From Apis mellifera (lineage: Eukaryota; Arthropoda; Insecta; Hymenoptera; Apidae): a stretch of DNA of 64,000 nucleotides. Numbering within the stretch: position 1 is the first letter of the stretch; every line of letters begins with the position of its first letter. The DNA lies in contig NC_037642.1 of the NCBI RefSeq assembly GCF_003254395.2, positions 7,763,736 to 7,827,735 on the forward strand, given 5' to 3'. The notes beneath the pieces were generated by a model. It saw nothing but the letters and a program-made list of their open reading frames with translations, did not search any database and had not been told where the DNA came from. The translations under genes and the position numbers were made by a program. Shown piece after piece: positions 36,701 to 48,670 of this stretch.

Positions 36701-38025
36701 TAAAATTTTGGAAAAAGTAGGTTGGAACAGGATTCAGAAATGGTGAAGGAGGAATAATTTTGTGAAGCTCAAAACATTTTGATCGGATTAAAAGAAGCAT
36801 CGCTGGTAGAATTTGTTAAATTCTGGAACAAGGTGATTGAGAAATCGCGAGAAAAGTAAAAATAGCTGGGAAACAAGTTATTGTAATTCGCTTGTATAAA
36901 AAAAATAGAAGCCAGAAATAATAATATTCTTTCCACGACGATATAATAAATCCATTAATTTAATTTTATGCTCCGTTTCCCACTTCTTCGTGAAACTGGC
37001 ACACGAATGAGTCACGATTGATCGTGACATCGTTCAATTCCGTTTGATTCGATCGACGCGACATTGACGCGTCGTGTTGAAAAATGAAAATTTTTCTTTA
37101 ACGTTTCTTTTCTTTTTTTTTCTTCTTTTCCTTCCAACGATTTAAAAAATTCGACCTTTGTCGAAGACGTCGGTCTTAATTGGCCAAACGGGACGATCTC
37201 ACTCTCCGCTCTCCGATCTATCTCTCGCCTCGAGCCGCGTGTATCGATACGCGGCGTCGTTGGGGCGGAATATTTTTCCAGGACACGATGGAAACGCATG
37301 TCAGCGTCACGTGGGAAGAGCGCAGACGCGCGGGCATTAACATATCGTGTCGCAATCGCTCGCGGATAAACACGTTCGTTCTCCCGCCGAGGTTAGAAGA
37401 AAAGAGATTCTATCTCGTCTAGGCTGCTCGATCGCGATACGTACCCGATGAACAAAGCCCCTCCTTTCAGAGAACGAACGGTCCCGTTCGTTCGACTCCT
37501 TTGCTTTGTTGCTCATCGTGAGAAACCGTCAATCGACGCAATAAAGCGTCCTCCATACTCTAAAACCATTCGACGTTTAACGCCGTCGATCCGACTCGTG
37601 GTGGTGAGTCAGAGATCGCGTTGTGAAAAATTTCAAAGATTTTAATTTCGATCCCGTTGAAACGTGAGTAAGTAACGTAAGTCGAAAACCGGATTTTACT
37701 TTCGATCTTACTTACACTTACTCCACATATTTCAACTATATTTTAAAATATATATTCCTCCTTATCTGCCCCCAATCATCTCTTCTCCGAGAGATTTTGC
37801 CTTCTCCTCCGTTCCGTCCTCGTGAGATGGCCCTAAACTTCGATACGAATACCCGGTTTTCTCGGCTCGGAACGATAGTGGGGGCTTCGTTAGCTTAACA
37901 AGACGTCGATCTACGATCTAAAGCAGCGGAAGACCGACGGCGGAGACCTCGAAACAATCTCCCCGCTCTATCGATCCCTCTATCTCCTATGCGCGCGGAG
38001 AGGGGGCGAGGAGAAGGGGAGATGT

Positions 38026-38044
38026 AGAGAGAGAGAGAGAGAGA
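38026..38044. repeat. (GA)n microsatellite
   Basis: 19 bases of uninterrupted GA. Confidence 0.94.
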
Positions 38045-38248
38045 CCCTCCCCGCCTCTGCGTTTTTTCCCGCCATATCCTCCCGACTTTTAAAGAGTTAG
38101 ATCGACCCTCTCGATTCGGCAGGAACGAGTCCTGTCAACCGAGAGGGGGCCGTCCTCTTCTCCCGTCCCCGTTCTCTCTTCCTTCCCCCTCCCCCTCCCC
38201 CCCTCTGCCTATTCCTAGACTTGCCTCCTCTGGCAACAACGCTCCTTC

Positions 38249-38276
38249 CCCTCCTCCTCCTCCTCCTCCTCCTCCT
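38249..38276. repeat. (CCT)9 microsatellite
   Basis: An uninterrupted CCT run followed by an imperfect unit. Confidence 0.95.
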
Positions 38277-38599
38277 GCTCCTCGACGTTTGCCAGTACTT
38301 TTCTTTCTTTCCGTGCTTCTCCGTGAGGTAAGAGAATCGGACTTAATCGACGGTTCGTCGACTTTCGATTCTTTCTTCGCCTCTCTCGTCTCCCTCCTCC
38401 TTCCCCTTCTCCCCCCTCTCTCTCCTGTTCCCCGCCGCGTTCCCCTTTTCTTCCTCGTGTCGAAGGAGAGAAAAAGTCTGGGGACCAGATATCCTCCGGT
38501 TTCTGACAACTATCTGGTCAGAACGGTTGAGCAGGGACGGAGAAAGAAATAAATGAAGAGAGGATCGAGGAAGAGTGTGATACGAAACAGAGAGAGAGC

Positions 38600-38625
38600 G
38601 AGAGAGAGAGAGAGAGAGAGAGAGA
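38600..38625. repeat. (GA)13 microsatellite
   Basis: 26 bases of GA, with a further GA run just upstream at 38589-38598. Confidence 0.95.
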
Positions 38626-38830
38626 AGGGAGCGAGGAGGATAGGGGTGAGAGCGTGTTAAAGCGTGTACGGGGACCAAAGATCACGGAGAATTCCTGGAA
38701 ATCGGCGCACGTGGGAGAGGGAGGCAGAGAGAAGGAGGAAGATAGAAGTAATGAGGCTGATTCTCTGTTTTCTGTGTTTTCAGCGAGCGGCGGTATCGGC
38801 CGGTTATCTGGGGCCTTCTTTCTTTTTTTT

Positions 38831-38848
38831 CTCTCTCTCTCTCTCTCT
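38831..38848. repeat. (CT)9 microsatellite
   Basis: A CT run between a T run and a C-rich pyrimidine stretch. Confidence 0.93.
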
Positions 38849-38935
38849 CCCTCTCCCTCCCCCTTCTTTTTCTTCTTATTCCTCTCTTCTTTCTTTCGTC
38901 CCTCGTTCTTTTTCTCCTCGTCGCACTTGTGCGAG

Positions 38936-38946
38936 GCCGCCATCTT
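38936..38946 (+). promoter_or_regulatory. Pho/YY1-type site in a GA/CT block
   Basis: GCCGCCATCTT matches the extended YY1/Pleiohomeotic consensus. GAGA-type tracts, potential GAGA-factor sites, lie within 100-350 bp. The Pho plus GAGA combination is typical of fly Polycomb response elements. Applying that to this species is inference. Confidence 0.3.
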
Positions 38947-39230
38947 CCGCCCCCGTGTTCCCCGAACGGGGGTCCCTGTTTCCTCCTTTCGAGTTTCCCT
39001 AGCGCGGCATAATGAGGCCTTCATGTCGTGAACTTCTGCGCCTTGTAACCCCTTTTTCTCTTGCCGATCGGCCTCTTTGCGTAAAACCTCGTCGAACACG
39101 GGCCCCGGATACCGGTTGCCTCCCTTTCCACGTGTCTCTGTTAACCACGGTTTAAGAATACGTATCCTCGTGACCCTGGAATCTGTCCCTGGAATCTGTT
39201 CTTCTTCTCTCTCTCTCTCTCTATATGGAT

Positions 39231-40766
39231 CGAGAGATAGTTATTTTATTAACTCGGGATAAAGATCGTTCGAAATTACTTTTCGAGCTTTCGATAAATC
39301 GATCCCAAGGACCATTTCGTGCAAGAAATGTTGTATACAGAATTCTCGCGACGAAATGTGGTATAATTTGGATAAATTTTTTTGGAGAATGTAAAAAATA
39401 ATTGAATAAAGGTTTCGGGATATTTTTTTATATTTTTATCAAAGTGCACGCGATTCTGTTCCACAACAGATCTCCGCTCGACGTCTTCTTTATCTTCACC
39501 TCAATTCATCCACACTTTCCTGGTTCACGGTTCACGTACCGAAAAACGAGCAACCGATAAGCGAGACGAGGCTGACGGCACGTGGGGAGCGCAGATGCGC
39601 GAGAGTGGATCGTCCGTGTACAAAGTTTACGATCGTGCAACAAAGCGGCGGTCCAAGCGTCACGACGACATTGGAGTTAATCGGCGCGTTAATGAATAAT
39701 AAAATCGCGCGTCAGCACGGTGGCTATCGATGGCTCGCGGTTCGATAGCCGGGACATGACACCCGGCGTGGAACTCTCATTAATATTACTGTTTACTATG
39801 CCGTTATAATCGCGGATTTTTCTCCCTCCCCTCCCACCACTGTCAGGGTTCATTGATTTGAATAATTCCAGATTATCGCGCTTCCTCGCCCGGTTCTCGG
39901 TAAAACGTCGGCCGATCGTGGCGCAAAAATTCCTTTATCGGCCGCGCGAATCGCTGACCGCGAATTCTTCGGCAAATGGAACCGAGATTCCTCGCTCGAG
40001 AATGCCGATCAACCGATTTCAATATCAGTTTCTCCTTTTTCCGTCATTTTTTTTACTCAATCACGAGATATAATTGTGAAGTTTTTTTTTTCGGAAAAAG
40101 GATCGTTCTTCCACGTATCTTTGTCGTGTATTTTTAAATTTTTTCGGATATATTAGTAATTTTAATAAATTGTATCAATTGTAAAATAATGATAGTGCTC
40201 TCAGGATCGACGATAGAAATTCAATAGAGTTTTAAAATCCTTCGTACAAAATTTATCCAGAACAATTCATCGTTCCGTCCGATTCCGTCCTCTTTCGGAA
40301 ACTCTTCGCCCAAGAATTCAGAAATTTCGCTTACAATCGAACATACATTTGATGATGTGCTCTTTTCCCAAAAACTCTGTCACAGATAACATCTAATATC
40401 TAACGGGGACGGCAAAAATGATGGTTCAAATGCGCGTTCAAACGATATAAATCTCGCTCGTCCTCCCACGGATCCGGATTGTCCGGATGGATGCGCGCGA
40501 TATCGCGATATCCCCTCCCTCTCCCCGCCCGCCCGACTCGGCTCGACTAATAAAAACGCGGCGACGGATGAAAAAATGACGGGGCCACGCGGAGGATCGC
40601 AGGTAAAACCAGCCATGGCCGAGGCTCGTCGAAGGCCGCTCGATAATACGGCCATCGATAGCATGGCTAGATTTGGCAATCGGGCGTAATTGCATCGATA
40701 TTTCACATAAGCGGCTTAATTGATTTTTCTCTCGCTGGTGGCCCGTTCGTTCGCGAGAGGGAAAAC

Positions 40767-40809
<43 letters not shown>

Positions 40810-41051
40810 GGAGATAGAGAGAGGGGTGGGGAGGGGGAGGATGAGAACGGGAGAGCCCCGTATTTACGACTATTTTTAAATCAGCCGGAATATACGCGCG
40901 TTTATTAGGATGCCGATGAAACGGGCGAAGGTAAATATTCTGAAATTTGCTGCTCGTGTATGCGGCCGATAAATAATGCAGCTTGCGTGTATTTAGTTTT
41001 GTTAATTATTGCTGTTGTTATATGCGCGCTCGCTTGTGTACCGATTGTGCA
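39231..41051. other. Non-coding block
   Basis: No exon is recognised. 39240-39470 and 40080-40250 are AT-rich. 40860-41050 is repeat-free with CCGATAAATAATGCAGC and TTGTTAATTATTG, an enhancer-like mix of Hox/AT-homeodomain words. Confidence 0.45.
40769..40806. repeat. (GA)19 microsatellite
   Basis: 38 bases of uninterrupted GA, followed by G-rich sequence to about 40850. Confidence 0.97.
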
Positions 41052-41061
41052 GCGCATGCGC
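41052..41061. promoter_or_regulatory. NRF1/Ewg-type palindromic decamer (second copy)
   Basis: GCGCATGCGC, identical to the site at 22100-22109. The base after it is A, as in the NRF1 consensus. Confidence 0.25.
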
Positions 41062-41346
41062 AGAAATATTTGAGGTTATGTCGATACGGAGATCTACTAC
41101 GGTTTATTTATTGGTGTGTTTGTTCTATAGGATTTGACGAAAGAATTTAAAGTGGAGAGAGAAGGGAATTATATATATATGAAATTCTGTTTCGCATACG
41201 AAGCGATTTGATTGAAAAGGGAAATTGGATGAAAGAGGAATTGAATCAATTGATGATACGTACGTAGAAGATTTTATATCTGTTATCGGACCATTGTCCG
41301 TTATTAATAGTTTAATGTAATAATTATTCTATCATCATTTTGCAGT

Positions 41347-41356
41347 TGATTGACAG
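41347..41356 (+). promoter_or_regulatory. Exd-Hth (Pbx-Meis) composite motif
   Basis: TGATTGACAG is an exact match to the composite decamer bound by Pbx/Exd with Meis/Hth heterodimers. It lies in AT-rich DNA about 9.8 kb after the hth exon. One exact decamer is only modestly unlikely by chance in 64 kb. Confidence 0.35.
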
Positions 41357-44118
41357 AAAAACTTCGACTCAAGATATAATTTTATTATTATTAACCCCTT
41401 GATTTATAACCTCGAACCACACTTGCGGCAACAAAGGCAAGATTATATTTCTATGTTTAGTCTAAACTCTAACAAGTCTATTTTCCATTCTTCGATCCGG
41501 GAGTTGTGAAATAAAATTTTATCTGTGCCGCGGAAATGTTGTGATACCCTGACAATTATGAAACAGGATTAAAAAAGAAAAAGGAAAAAAAAAAAAAACA
41601 TTTTCAGAGATAAAACCAATTTCAAAACTTTTGCGACGCAACGCAATTTTACGAGATACACTATCCTACACCATCCTCCACCGAAAATTTTCCACTCGCG
41701 GCGCACTTTCCAATCGAATCTTTCGTCCTTCGCGCGAATTAAGATTAAAAACTTGGGATATCGTCAATATTCCCAATATTTCGAGAATTGTTCGTGCATG
41801 CGGGAGGAACGGGAGAAGGACGAGCTAAAATGTCGAGCAAGGTCGCGTGCTCGTTCGCGGAACGAGCCGTCCAATTTCGTGTCGGCGATTTTTGTCCGCT
41901 TTATTGCCCGCTTCCGAGAAAGGAAGCCCACGGTGTCCCTTGGCGCGTGTAGCCGTTGATTAACACACAATGTGACAGCCCCACGGGAAAAAGAGCGCGC
42001 GGATCACGCATGTGTTATCGATTCATTGGCGAACATCCTCCACGACACTTGCACTTGTACGTCCCGCGACGCCACTGTCGGCCTCCTTTGATCACGGGAT
42101 CCACGGCCGCGATCCGCCTCTCCTCTCGCACTCCCTTAGAAAGTATAATCCTCGAGCAAAACGGTAGCAAATAACGAAGCTGGTTTTTCCTCGCGCCGGA
42201 ACATTGTTTCTCTGCGAGCTTTCACTCGGATCTACGCTTTTTTTCCATCCCTCCCTATGGGATACTCGCTATAGTTTCGAGTGCCTTCTTTCGTATTCTC
42301 CATCGAGAATCCATTTCCTATTCCTCGAGATCTTTCAACGTCCTCGAAGATCCAGTAGTTTTTTAGTACACTTATCACTTTCGTACTTAGAACCGTGCGA
42401 CCAAGTTCGTTTCGATAATCTTGTAAACGGATCATTCCGTGAATTCGTGTACATACTTTCTATCCATCCTACTGGCAAATTACACCAATTGCAATCGAAT
42501 CGTATAAGAGTTTACGCGCAATAAAATTATCTTGAAAGAATCCGTTCCAAGACGCATCTCCTCTCGGATGGAACCACGATTTCCATAGCCGGTTCAAGGC
42601 CATTTTTCAACAACGCGACAAAGCGTTTTCTAATGATCAGGCTTTGGCGACGACGGGTCAGGATCGGCCAGGATCACGCGATATCCTCGGCAACGACCGA
42701 TCCGTCTCCGTAATTTATTCCGTCGCGGTTGAGCACCTCTGACCGACAGCTGTTCAGACCACGTAAGATAACCTAACTCTGCCTCTTTCTATATCTCTCT
42801 CTCTCCCTCCCTCCCCCCGCTCTCTCTCTGTTTCTCTCTATGCTCGCGTGCGTGCGTATTGACGTAGCAGTTTGGATTTTTTCTTTTTTTTTCCAACTCG
42901 TCAATGCCCAAATGGCCGCCGCCGACGTCGCGGCCTAGCTCCCTTTGATTGTCTTCTCGGAAGCACCGAGATTCTTTCTTCCTGTCAGCCGGTTAGCAGA
43001 TCGGTCACGAATTACCGTGAAAGTCTGCTCGATGCTTGGTAAGGAGTTCCTCGAAAACGTTGCCCACGAGAGGGAAGAAAATGGATGCGTTACCGGTTCG
43101 ATCGATTTTTGCGTTGAATTTTGCGGAGGAAGAGGAGGGATGATGATCTTTCTGATCGCGAAGGTTTTAGGTGTTCGAGAGTTGATTAGGAGTAGATACG
43201 TAGATTATTTTATGTATATAAAATGCAACGAAAGTTGAGTAACATTTGGTCGAAGTGTTATCGCGGATTGGAACAAGTTGTTCTAATTTGTACGAGGATT
43301 GCAATTAATGGGAATCGAAGGATCTATTTTGAGAGTTTGTAAATTGTCGATTACTTTATTGTATATATTTTTCAATCGAGAATTGGCAATATAATTGTTC
43401 ACGGGTACACAAGTGACGAAAGGATCGCTGAGGCAATACGCTCTCTCGGTTTTTATATTCGCGAGATGAAATTTTAATTACAAGTTATCGGCGAGTTGAA
43501 GCGAGTTGAAGCCGACAATTGTAGAAGGAGTAAATTTATACAAGTATTTGATTGTTAATATTAATAATAATAACGACAAAACGGATAATAATAATTGTGT
43601 CGTGACCGGTTATGCAAATCATAGTTCGATAAACGTCGGGGATAAAAGAGATGGGATTTAATTAAAAATTTGTCTCATCCTTTTAAATATTAAATATCGG
43701 CACTTGGAGTTTCTTCGATATCTTTTGCACATTTTTGCAGACTATACGCATTCCCCACATTTGTGCATATTTAAGTTTCCCGTAAATGCACAATCATCCT
43801 CGGCCTATTGACGACTCGTTTTCCACTTTAATGGCAAGTTAATGGAAACGTGTTTCTTCGTGTTCAATCTCGATAAGAAGAATCTTTTGCGAAACGTTGT
43901 TACCCGTAACTAATTCGTTTAATATGCCAAGTCTAATCTAATGTTCGATCGTCCTATCGAGGAAAGGCACTTGGATAACAATTCTCTCAAAACAATCTTC
44001 GCGAATAATTACTCGTATACTAAAAATAAAATCTTCTAATCTCCCAAATTAGCATCTAATCACTGCATTTAGCGTCTAAAGAAAATTCTAAAGGATTGCT
44101 GAAACGAACCAAAACCAA

Positions 44119-44123
<5 letters not shown>

Positions 44124-44150
<27 letters not shown>
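44124..44150. repeat. Poly(A) tract, 27 bases
   Basis: An uninterrupted A run within AT-rich DNA. Confidence 0.95.
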
Positions 44151-44579
44151 TAAGACAATTCCTCGGGATTTCCAATCTCCAAATAATCCGAATAATTCTT
44201 GCCTTCGGCGAGAATTTAATTTCTACGACGAACGAATCTTTACTTTTTATATATATATCCTAATTTTACAATTTTTTACTTTTAATTCGTTTCACTATTC
44301 GCCTCGCAGTTTCCAATTAATTAACAAATACGAGAATTTCATTTTATAAAATTTTACACCTCACGGCTCGAATAAAATCCATCATCGCTTTCTCGTGCAT
44401 ACGATGGAGATCAAATCAAACGTGACAGAGTAATAATAATTTTCCAAAATATTGTACGACGTACGAAAGAATACTCTCTCTTTATCCAGCTTTATATCCA
44501 GTCCATTCCCTCGCGCGAAAACCGCGTTTCATAAGCGTCGCTCGATCGGCGTGGAGGATGTGTTTTGCCCGTTTTATCG

Positions 44580-44643
44580 TATGCTAATGAGGCGGTCCGC
44601 GCACAGTGACGCAGATGCGGTCGCTATTAATATAATTAGCATA
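44580..44643. promoter_or_regulatory. Inverted pair of TATGCTAAT motifs
   Basis: TATGCTAAT (44580-44588) and its exact reverse complement ATTAGCATA (44635-44643) enclose 46 bp. The left copy continues into GAGG, resembling the octamer/TAATGARAT-type sites bound by POU proteins. The spacer also holds CTATTAATATAATTAG. The enclosed sequence is repeat-free. Confidence 0.32.
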
Positions 44644-46141
44644 GCCGGCACCCGGGTTATACAATATTTTTTTTTTTTTTCTTTTTTTCTCTTTTTTTCT
44701 CTCCTTGCTCGTGCCGCTAGGAGAGGAAACGCGAACTCGGTGTCTCGCGTGCACGCGAGTTTTATATGGTAATTAGGGAATCGATTGCGAGCGTTCGAGC
44801 GTGATTGCGATCACGGCGGTCTCGAATCGGCCGCCTTACGCTCGCCTGGCCGGCCACGAACGCTAATTAGAGTCGAAATCGGAAAATTGACCGTCACTCC
44901 GGTATCGGCCTGCTCAAACGTTTCCCAATCCTCTCTGCCTTTATCGTGCCTCCCCTCTCTTCCCTTCTTGCCCTCGAAACGGGGTAGGGGTAATCTGTAA
45001 TTAATTAACGAAATGTAGAAACTGCACAACACCTCGTTAGCTAAGGCTAAGGATGTTGAAGTAATATCGGTTTCAGATTAACATTCAATGTAGGGCGAGA
45101 AAATGAGTTTTAATTTGTAAATGTTAGTTGTTGCTCTACTGGTTAGTTACTGCACCACCGGCTTTTTTTCGAAGAAAATTTAACTTAATTATCGATTTAA
45201 TCTATAAAGTGGCGCGATCCCGCGTAGATATATCGTGCGTGAATTTCGCGATGCGGATGCGTTGCATTTTTCATCATTCGATTCAGGAAAACAACGTTTC
45301 GGTATGACGTGAAGATACATAGTGTGATACAAGATTGACTCGTGCAAGATATTAAATATATTTCCATAAATTTCCTTTCGATGCGAATCTCATAAATTTT
45401 AACTCGGCCATTACGAAATTTCTGATACATATCAAGCCATAACAATTTCATCCTCAAATGATTCGAGAAATATCTCCACGTGACAGATAAACGATACCGT
45501 GTAAACACTCTTAAATATTATTCGCATCGCAAATCTATCTTATTCATATCGGTCATCAAAAATACAAACAAAAAAAAAAAAAGAAAAAAAATATCCATAA
45601 AAATCTATATACCATTCCTACTAGTCCCGTGTCCCGTTAGAATTAGAAATCGCTGCGACGATTGATTGACGAAAAAATGATCAAGCTTCAATAAGAGTTT
45701 TCGATAAAATATAAAAATATTATCGCAATTTTTTAGATCTATGATTCCTATCTTTCCTTACTCACCAACTTGAAATATTCTCAAAGAAGAAAAGGAAAAA
45801 AAAAAGAAATCACAAGGCCAGAACGCAGGCATCAACATCTTTCTACCTATTTTCGACCAAGCTTCCAAGATCAAGATCACACTCCGAGGCCATACCGAAT
45901 CGACAAAGTTTAAGGCGAGCCCCACCTTTGAACTTCTCGCACGTTGCCCGCTATCTCGTCCAAATAAACAACTTTCTTCTTCCTTCTCGCTCTCTTTTTC
46001 GCTCCAGCGCCGATATTCTGTCGCGGCCGAGAGGAAATGTGGCGGTGATGAAACGCGATGAAAAACGACAATGGAAGATTGTTGGAATCGCGCACGATAA
46101 CGGATAAGACCGGACTGTGTCAACGCTCCCTCGCCTCGTTA
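44644..46141. other. Non-coding block
   Basis: No exon is recognised. A T-rich tract lies at 44670-44705, CpG-rich unique sequence at 44740-44990, and AT-rich DNA at 45040-45800. Confidence 0.45.
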
Positions 46142-46193
46142 CACAAGCCAGGGAACAGGCCAGGCCTGGCCAGGCCAGGCAGGCAGGCAGGTC
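46142..46193. repeat. CCAGG/CAGG-rich imperfect repeat with a 14-bp palindrome
   Basis: The perfect palindrome GGCCAGGCCTGGCC (46158-46171) is followed by CCAGG and CAGG units. The whole stretch is an imperfect short-period GC repeat, unusual in a window dominated by GA and TA repeats. Confidence 0.8.
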
Positions 46194-46986
46194 GAGGTTT
46201 TGATTTAACGATTTCTTGCGGTGCACTCCTTCCACGCGACCGCCACGAATCGTCACGGATACTTACTGAGACGCCGCTCGTAAATCGCCTCGATCCTCGA
46301 GGGAGTCCTCGCGACACCTCGTCCAAACGTATTCTTCTCGAGTTTATGTCCGTGCTGGCAGTAAAATCTTATCCTCTCGAGATAGCGAGACCCCTCCCCT
46401 CTCCACACCTCGTTCGATATCCAACCATTTTTTTTTCCCGGAAGTATACGCTTCTTGGACAGTCCCAAGATTTTCTTTCTTCTTCTCTTCCTTTTTTTTA
46501 ATGCAGTCTTCTTCGAATATCTTTCTCAATTAATTCAAACATTGAAATCACGAGCGAGGGTATCGTTAATTAAATCATTGGTAAAAAGAAAACGAGAAAC
46601 AAAATAAATAAATAAATTATAGGAAAGTTTGGTGAAAGGGGATCGAAAAGGAGGGGGGTTCCCCTTCATTCCCGTGGCCGATTTCCGGGAGGAGAAGCGT
46701 CTCTCGGAAGGCGCAAACAGCATTTCGTTCTAAGAGAGTCTGAGTCGCTCCTAAGCTTTTCCGCAAGGATTCACACAGGGTGGGCAGGGTTGAGTGGCCA
46801 CCCCTTTTACCGCCGTTCTTTCTCGCGTGTCTTCCCTTCCCATCCCCTTTCCCCCTTCCCCCTCGCCGTTCCACCACGCGGAAACAGCCCTATCTATGCT
46901 TCCATCTTGTCTGCATTCCTTGGGGTATTACTCGGACGGGCGTAGCACGATTTTCCTTCCGAAGCTTCTTCGCGAAGTCGACGCCT

Positions 46987-47006
46987 TCTCTCTCTCTCTC
47001 TCTCTC
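46987..47006. repeat. (TC)10 microsatellite
   Basis: 20 bases of uninterrupted TC. Confidence 0.94.
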
Positions 47007-47776
47007 GTTTCTCTCGATGGAGAGAGCCGCGGCCGGGCCGCAAACTCGTTCAAATCCCGATGCGGACCCGGGAACAGCGCAAACCCATTACGGATTCATC
47101 GTGCGCCATTAGCTAATTCTTCCCTGCTTCTAACGTCTTCCTTTCCGCGCTCCCTTTTACCGCCGTCCCGCTGCGGTTTCCCTCCTCCCCCTCTTCCTCT
47201 TCCTCGCCTCTTGGTCCCTTAGAATCTCCTTCTTCTTCTCCTCCTCCTCCTCCTCCCCGAGGAGCTCTTCGTCAACTCCTTCCAGAGCTTCCTTTCAGCG
47301 AGCCACGCCGAGGATGAGTTTCGCGAGAATGATTTGGATTCCATTTTTATCCTCGTTTTAATAAGATTCCGAAGAGTGAAATTCAAGGATAGGCAAGAAT
47401 ATTTTGCATTCATCTTACGATATTTTTATTGTAATGTGTTTAATAATTATCCATCCCTAAATCCATATATTCCTTCGACTCGAATCGAGTAGGGAGAAAT
47501 TGATCGCCGCATCTTTTGGAGAGAAAAAAGAAATAACGGAGACGAGGAGGTGGGCGAGGAAATAAGGGAGCGGAACGAAAGGAGGGGAGGGGGGAAGCCG
47601 CGCGGCTCGTAAAGATGCGCGACGCGGCGCGGGTAAACTCGACTCGTCTCGAGACGCACGCTTTAGCATTCGCCGGAACGAGCGAGGACGTGCCAGATTT
47701 TCCATCGTGTGTACGGCCATCGAACAAAATTGCTTCGTGGAGGAAAGATCGGCTATTCGGTGGAGGAAACGGGAAC

Positions 47777-47800
47777 AGGAGGAGGAGGAGGAGGAGGAGG
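47777..47800. repeat. (AGG)8 microsatellite
   Basis: 24 bases of AGG units. Confidence 0.95.
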
Positions 47801-48651
47801 TGGGGTTGAGGCGCGCACGATGGAACGAAAGTGCAGTCACCCGGAATAAACGAGGAGGAGACCCGAAGTTGTTGGTCGAAGTTCACGAAGCGAGAGGGAG
47901 AGAGAGAAAGAGAGAGAGAGGCCGTTGAGGAGGGGTTGGGAATGAGTTTGCGTCGCGGCGGTGATGAAACTTTGCCGTGACGAGAAAGAGGGGTTGTCAC
48001 GCCGTTCGCCGTTCTCTCTAAACCCACCCCCGTCCGACCGCTTCGACGCCATTTCTAGCTTCCGCGAGGCGTTTCTGCCCGCGTTTCAACAACGTTGCTC
48101 TTGATTTTTTCCCCGGCTATTTCCGCTATTTCGCATCCTCATCGCCGGATCGATGATCCTCCACCTCCCCCTCCGGGGGGATCGGTTTTCGATGGAGAAT
48201 TGGCCATTCCGGTCCACGCTCGTTATATAAATATCCGTATATTTCTCTCATCTTTTCGATGGTATTCAAAAATCCTTCTTTTTGAAGGGGGATGCATAGA
48301 TCACGATCTCGTAACACGTTCGCTGATACTTTTTCGAAAAAGTATCTCCTCTTCTCTATTATTTTTCTCGCGTTTCTCGAATATTTCTGAATCATCGAAT
48401 CATTCCAATATTCTTCTTCATATCGAATAAATATGATTCGAAAAATTGAAAAAAAAAGAAGCGGAATGAAATTCATCGTATTCACTTCTTTTTATAAAAA
48501 TTCCTCGAATCGGCCATTAAACGGAGTGGATAAACGGAGTGGAGAGCAAAGTTTCGAAGCATCGGGTCTCTGAAGGGTTTCACGAGGGACCACACATCAC
48601 GGTCAAAGGGCAAAGATACCTCGAGGTGGGCGCATAGATACAAGCGCATAG

Positions 48652-48670
48652 ATATATATATATATATATA
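48652..48670. repeat. (AT)n microsatellite
   Basis: An uninterrupted AT run. Confidence 0.93.

Larger units (their letters stand above)
31511..37980. other. hth: hth intron downstream of the linker exon
   Basis: No further exon is recognised. 31640-32660, 33160-33470, 34010-34740, 35230-35560 and 36600-36990 are AT-rich and appear empty. CpG-rich unique sequence occurs at 32700-33150, 33500-33960, 34750-35220 and 37190-37640. The first AATAAA word after the donor is at 32414, about 900 bp downstream. Confidence 0.6.
37981..39230. other. Dense GA/CT-rich block
   Basis: Purine and pyrimidine tracts alternate: GA at 38026-38044, C-rich at 38180-38210, CCT repeat at 38249-38276, GA at 38600-38625, CT at 38831-38848 and CT at 39209-39222. 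A Pho/YY1-type site is at 38936. Overlapping frames on both strands are Ser/Leu/Glu/Arg low-complexity and judged spurious. A perfect 13-bp tandem duplication (CCCTGGAATCTGT twice) lies at 39174-39199. Confidence 0.6.
41062..44579. other. Non-coding block
   Basis: No exon is recognised. 41100-41600 and 43200-44450 are AT-rich and largely empty apart from an Exd-Hth-type motif and a poly(A) run. 41780-42760 is CpG-rich unique sequence. TGACCGACAG, the core of the 16.8-kb direct repeat, recurs at 42740-42749. Confidence 0.45.

Noticed and set aside
38311..38345. Pyrimidine tract followed by GAG|GTAAGA as a recursive splice site
   Set aside because: The acceptor would be GAG, the tract is interrupted by purines, and the region is generally CT-rich, so the match is weak compared with 4516|4517.
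38518..39099. 193-codon minus-strand frame and several overlapping plus-strand frames
   Set aside because: Translations are Ser/Leu/Glu/Arg repeats of the GA/CT tracts, open on both strands at once.
47440..48027. 195-codon minus-strand frame
   Set aside because: Built from CT/GA and GGA repeats and CpG-rich DNA, with competing frames on both strands and no domain.
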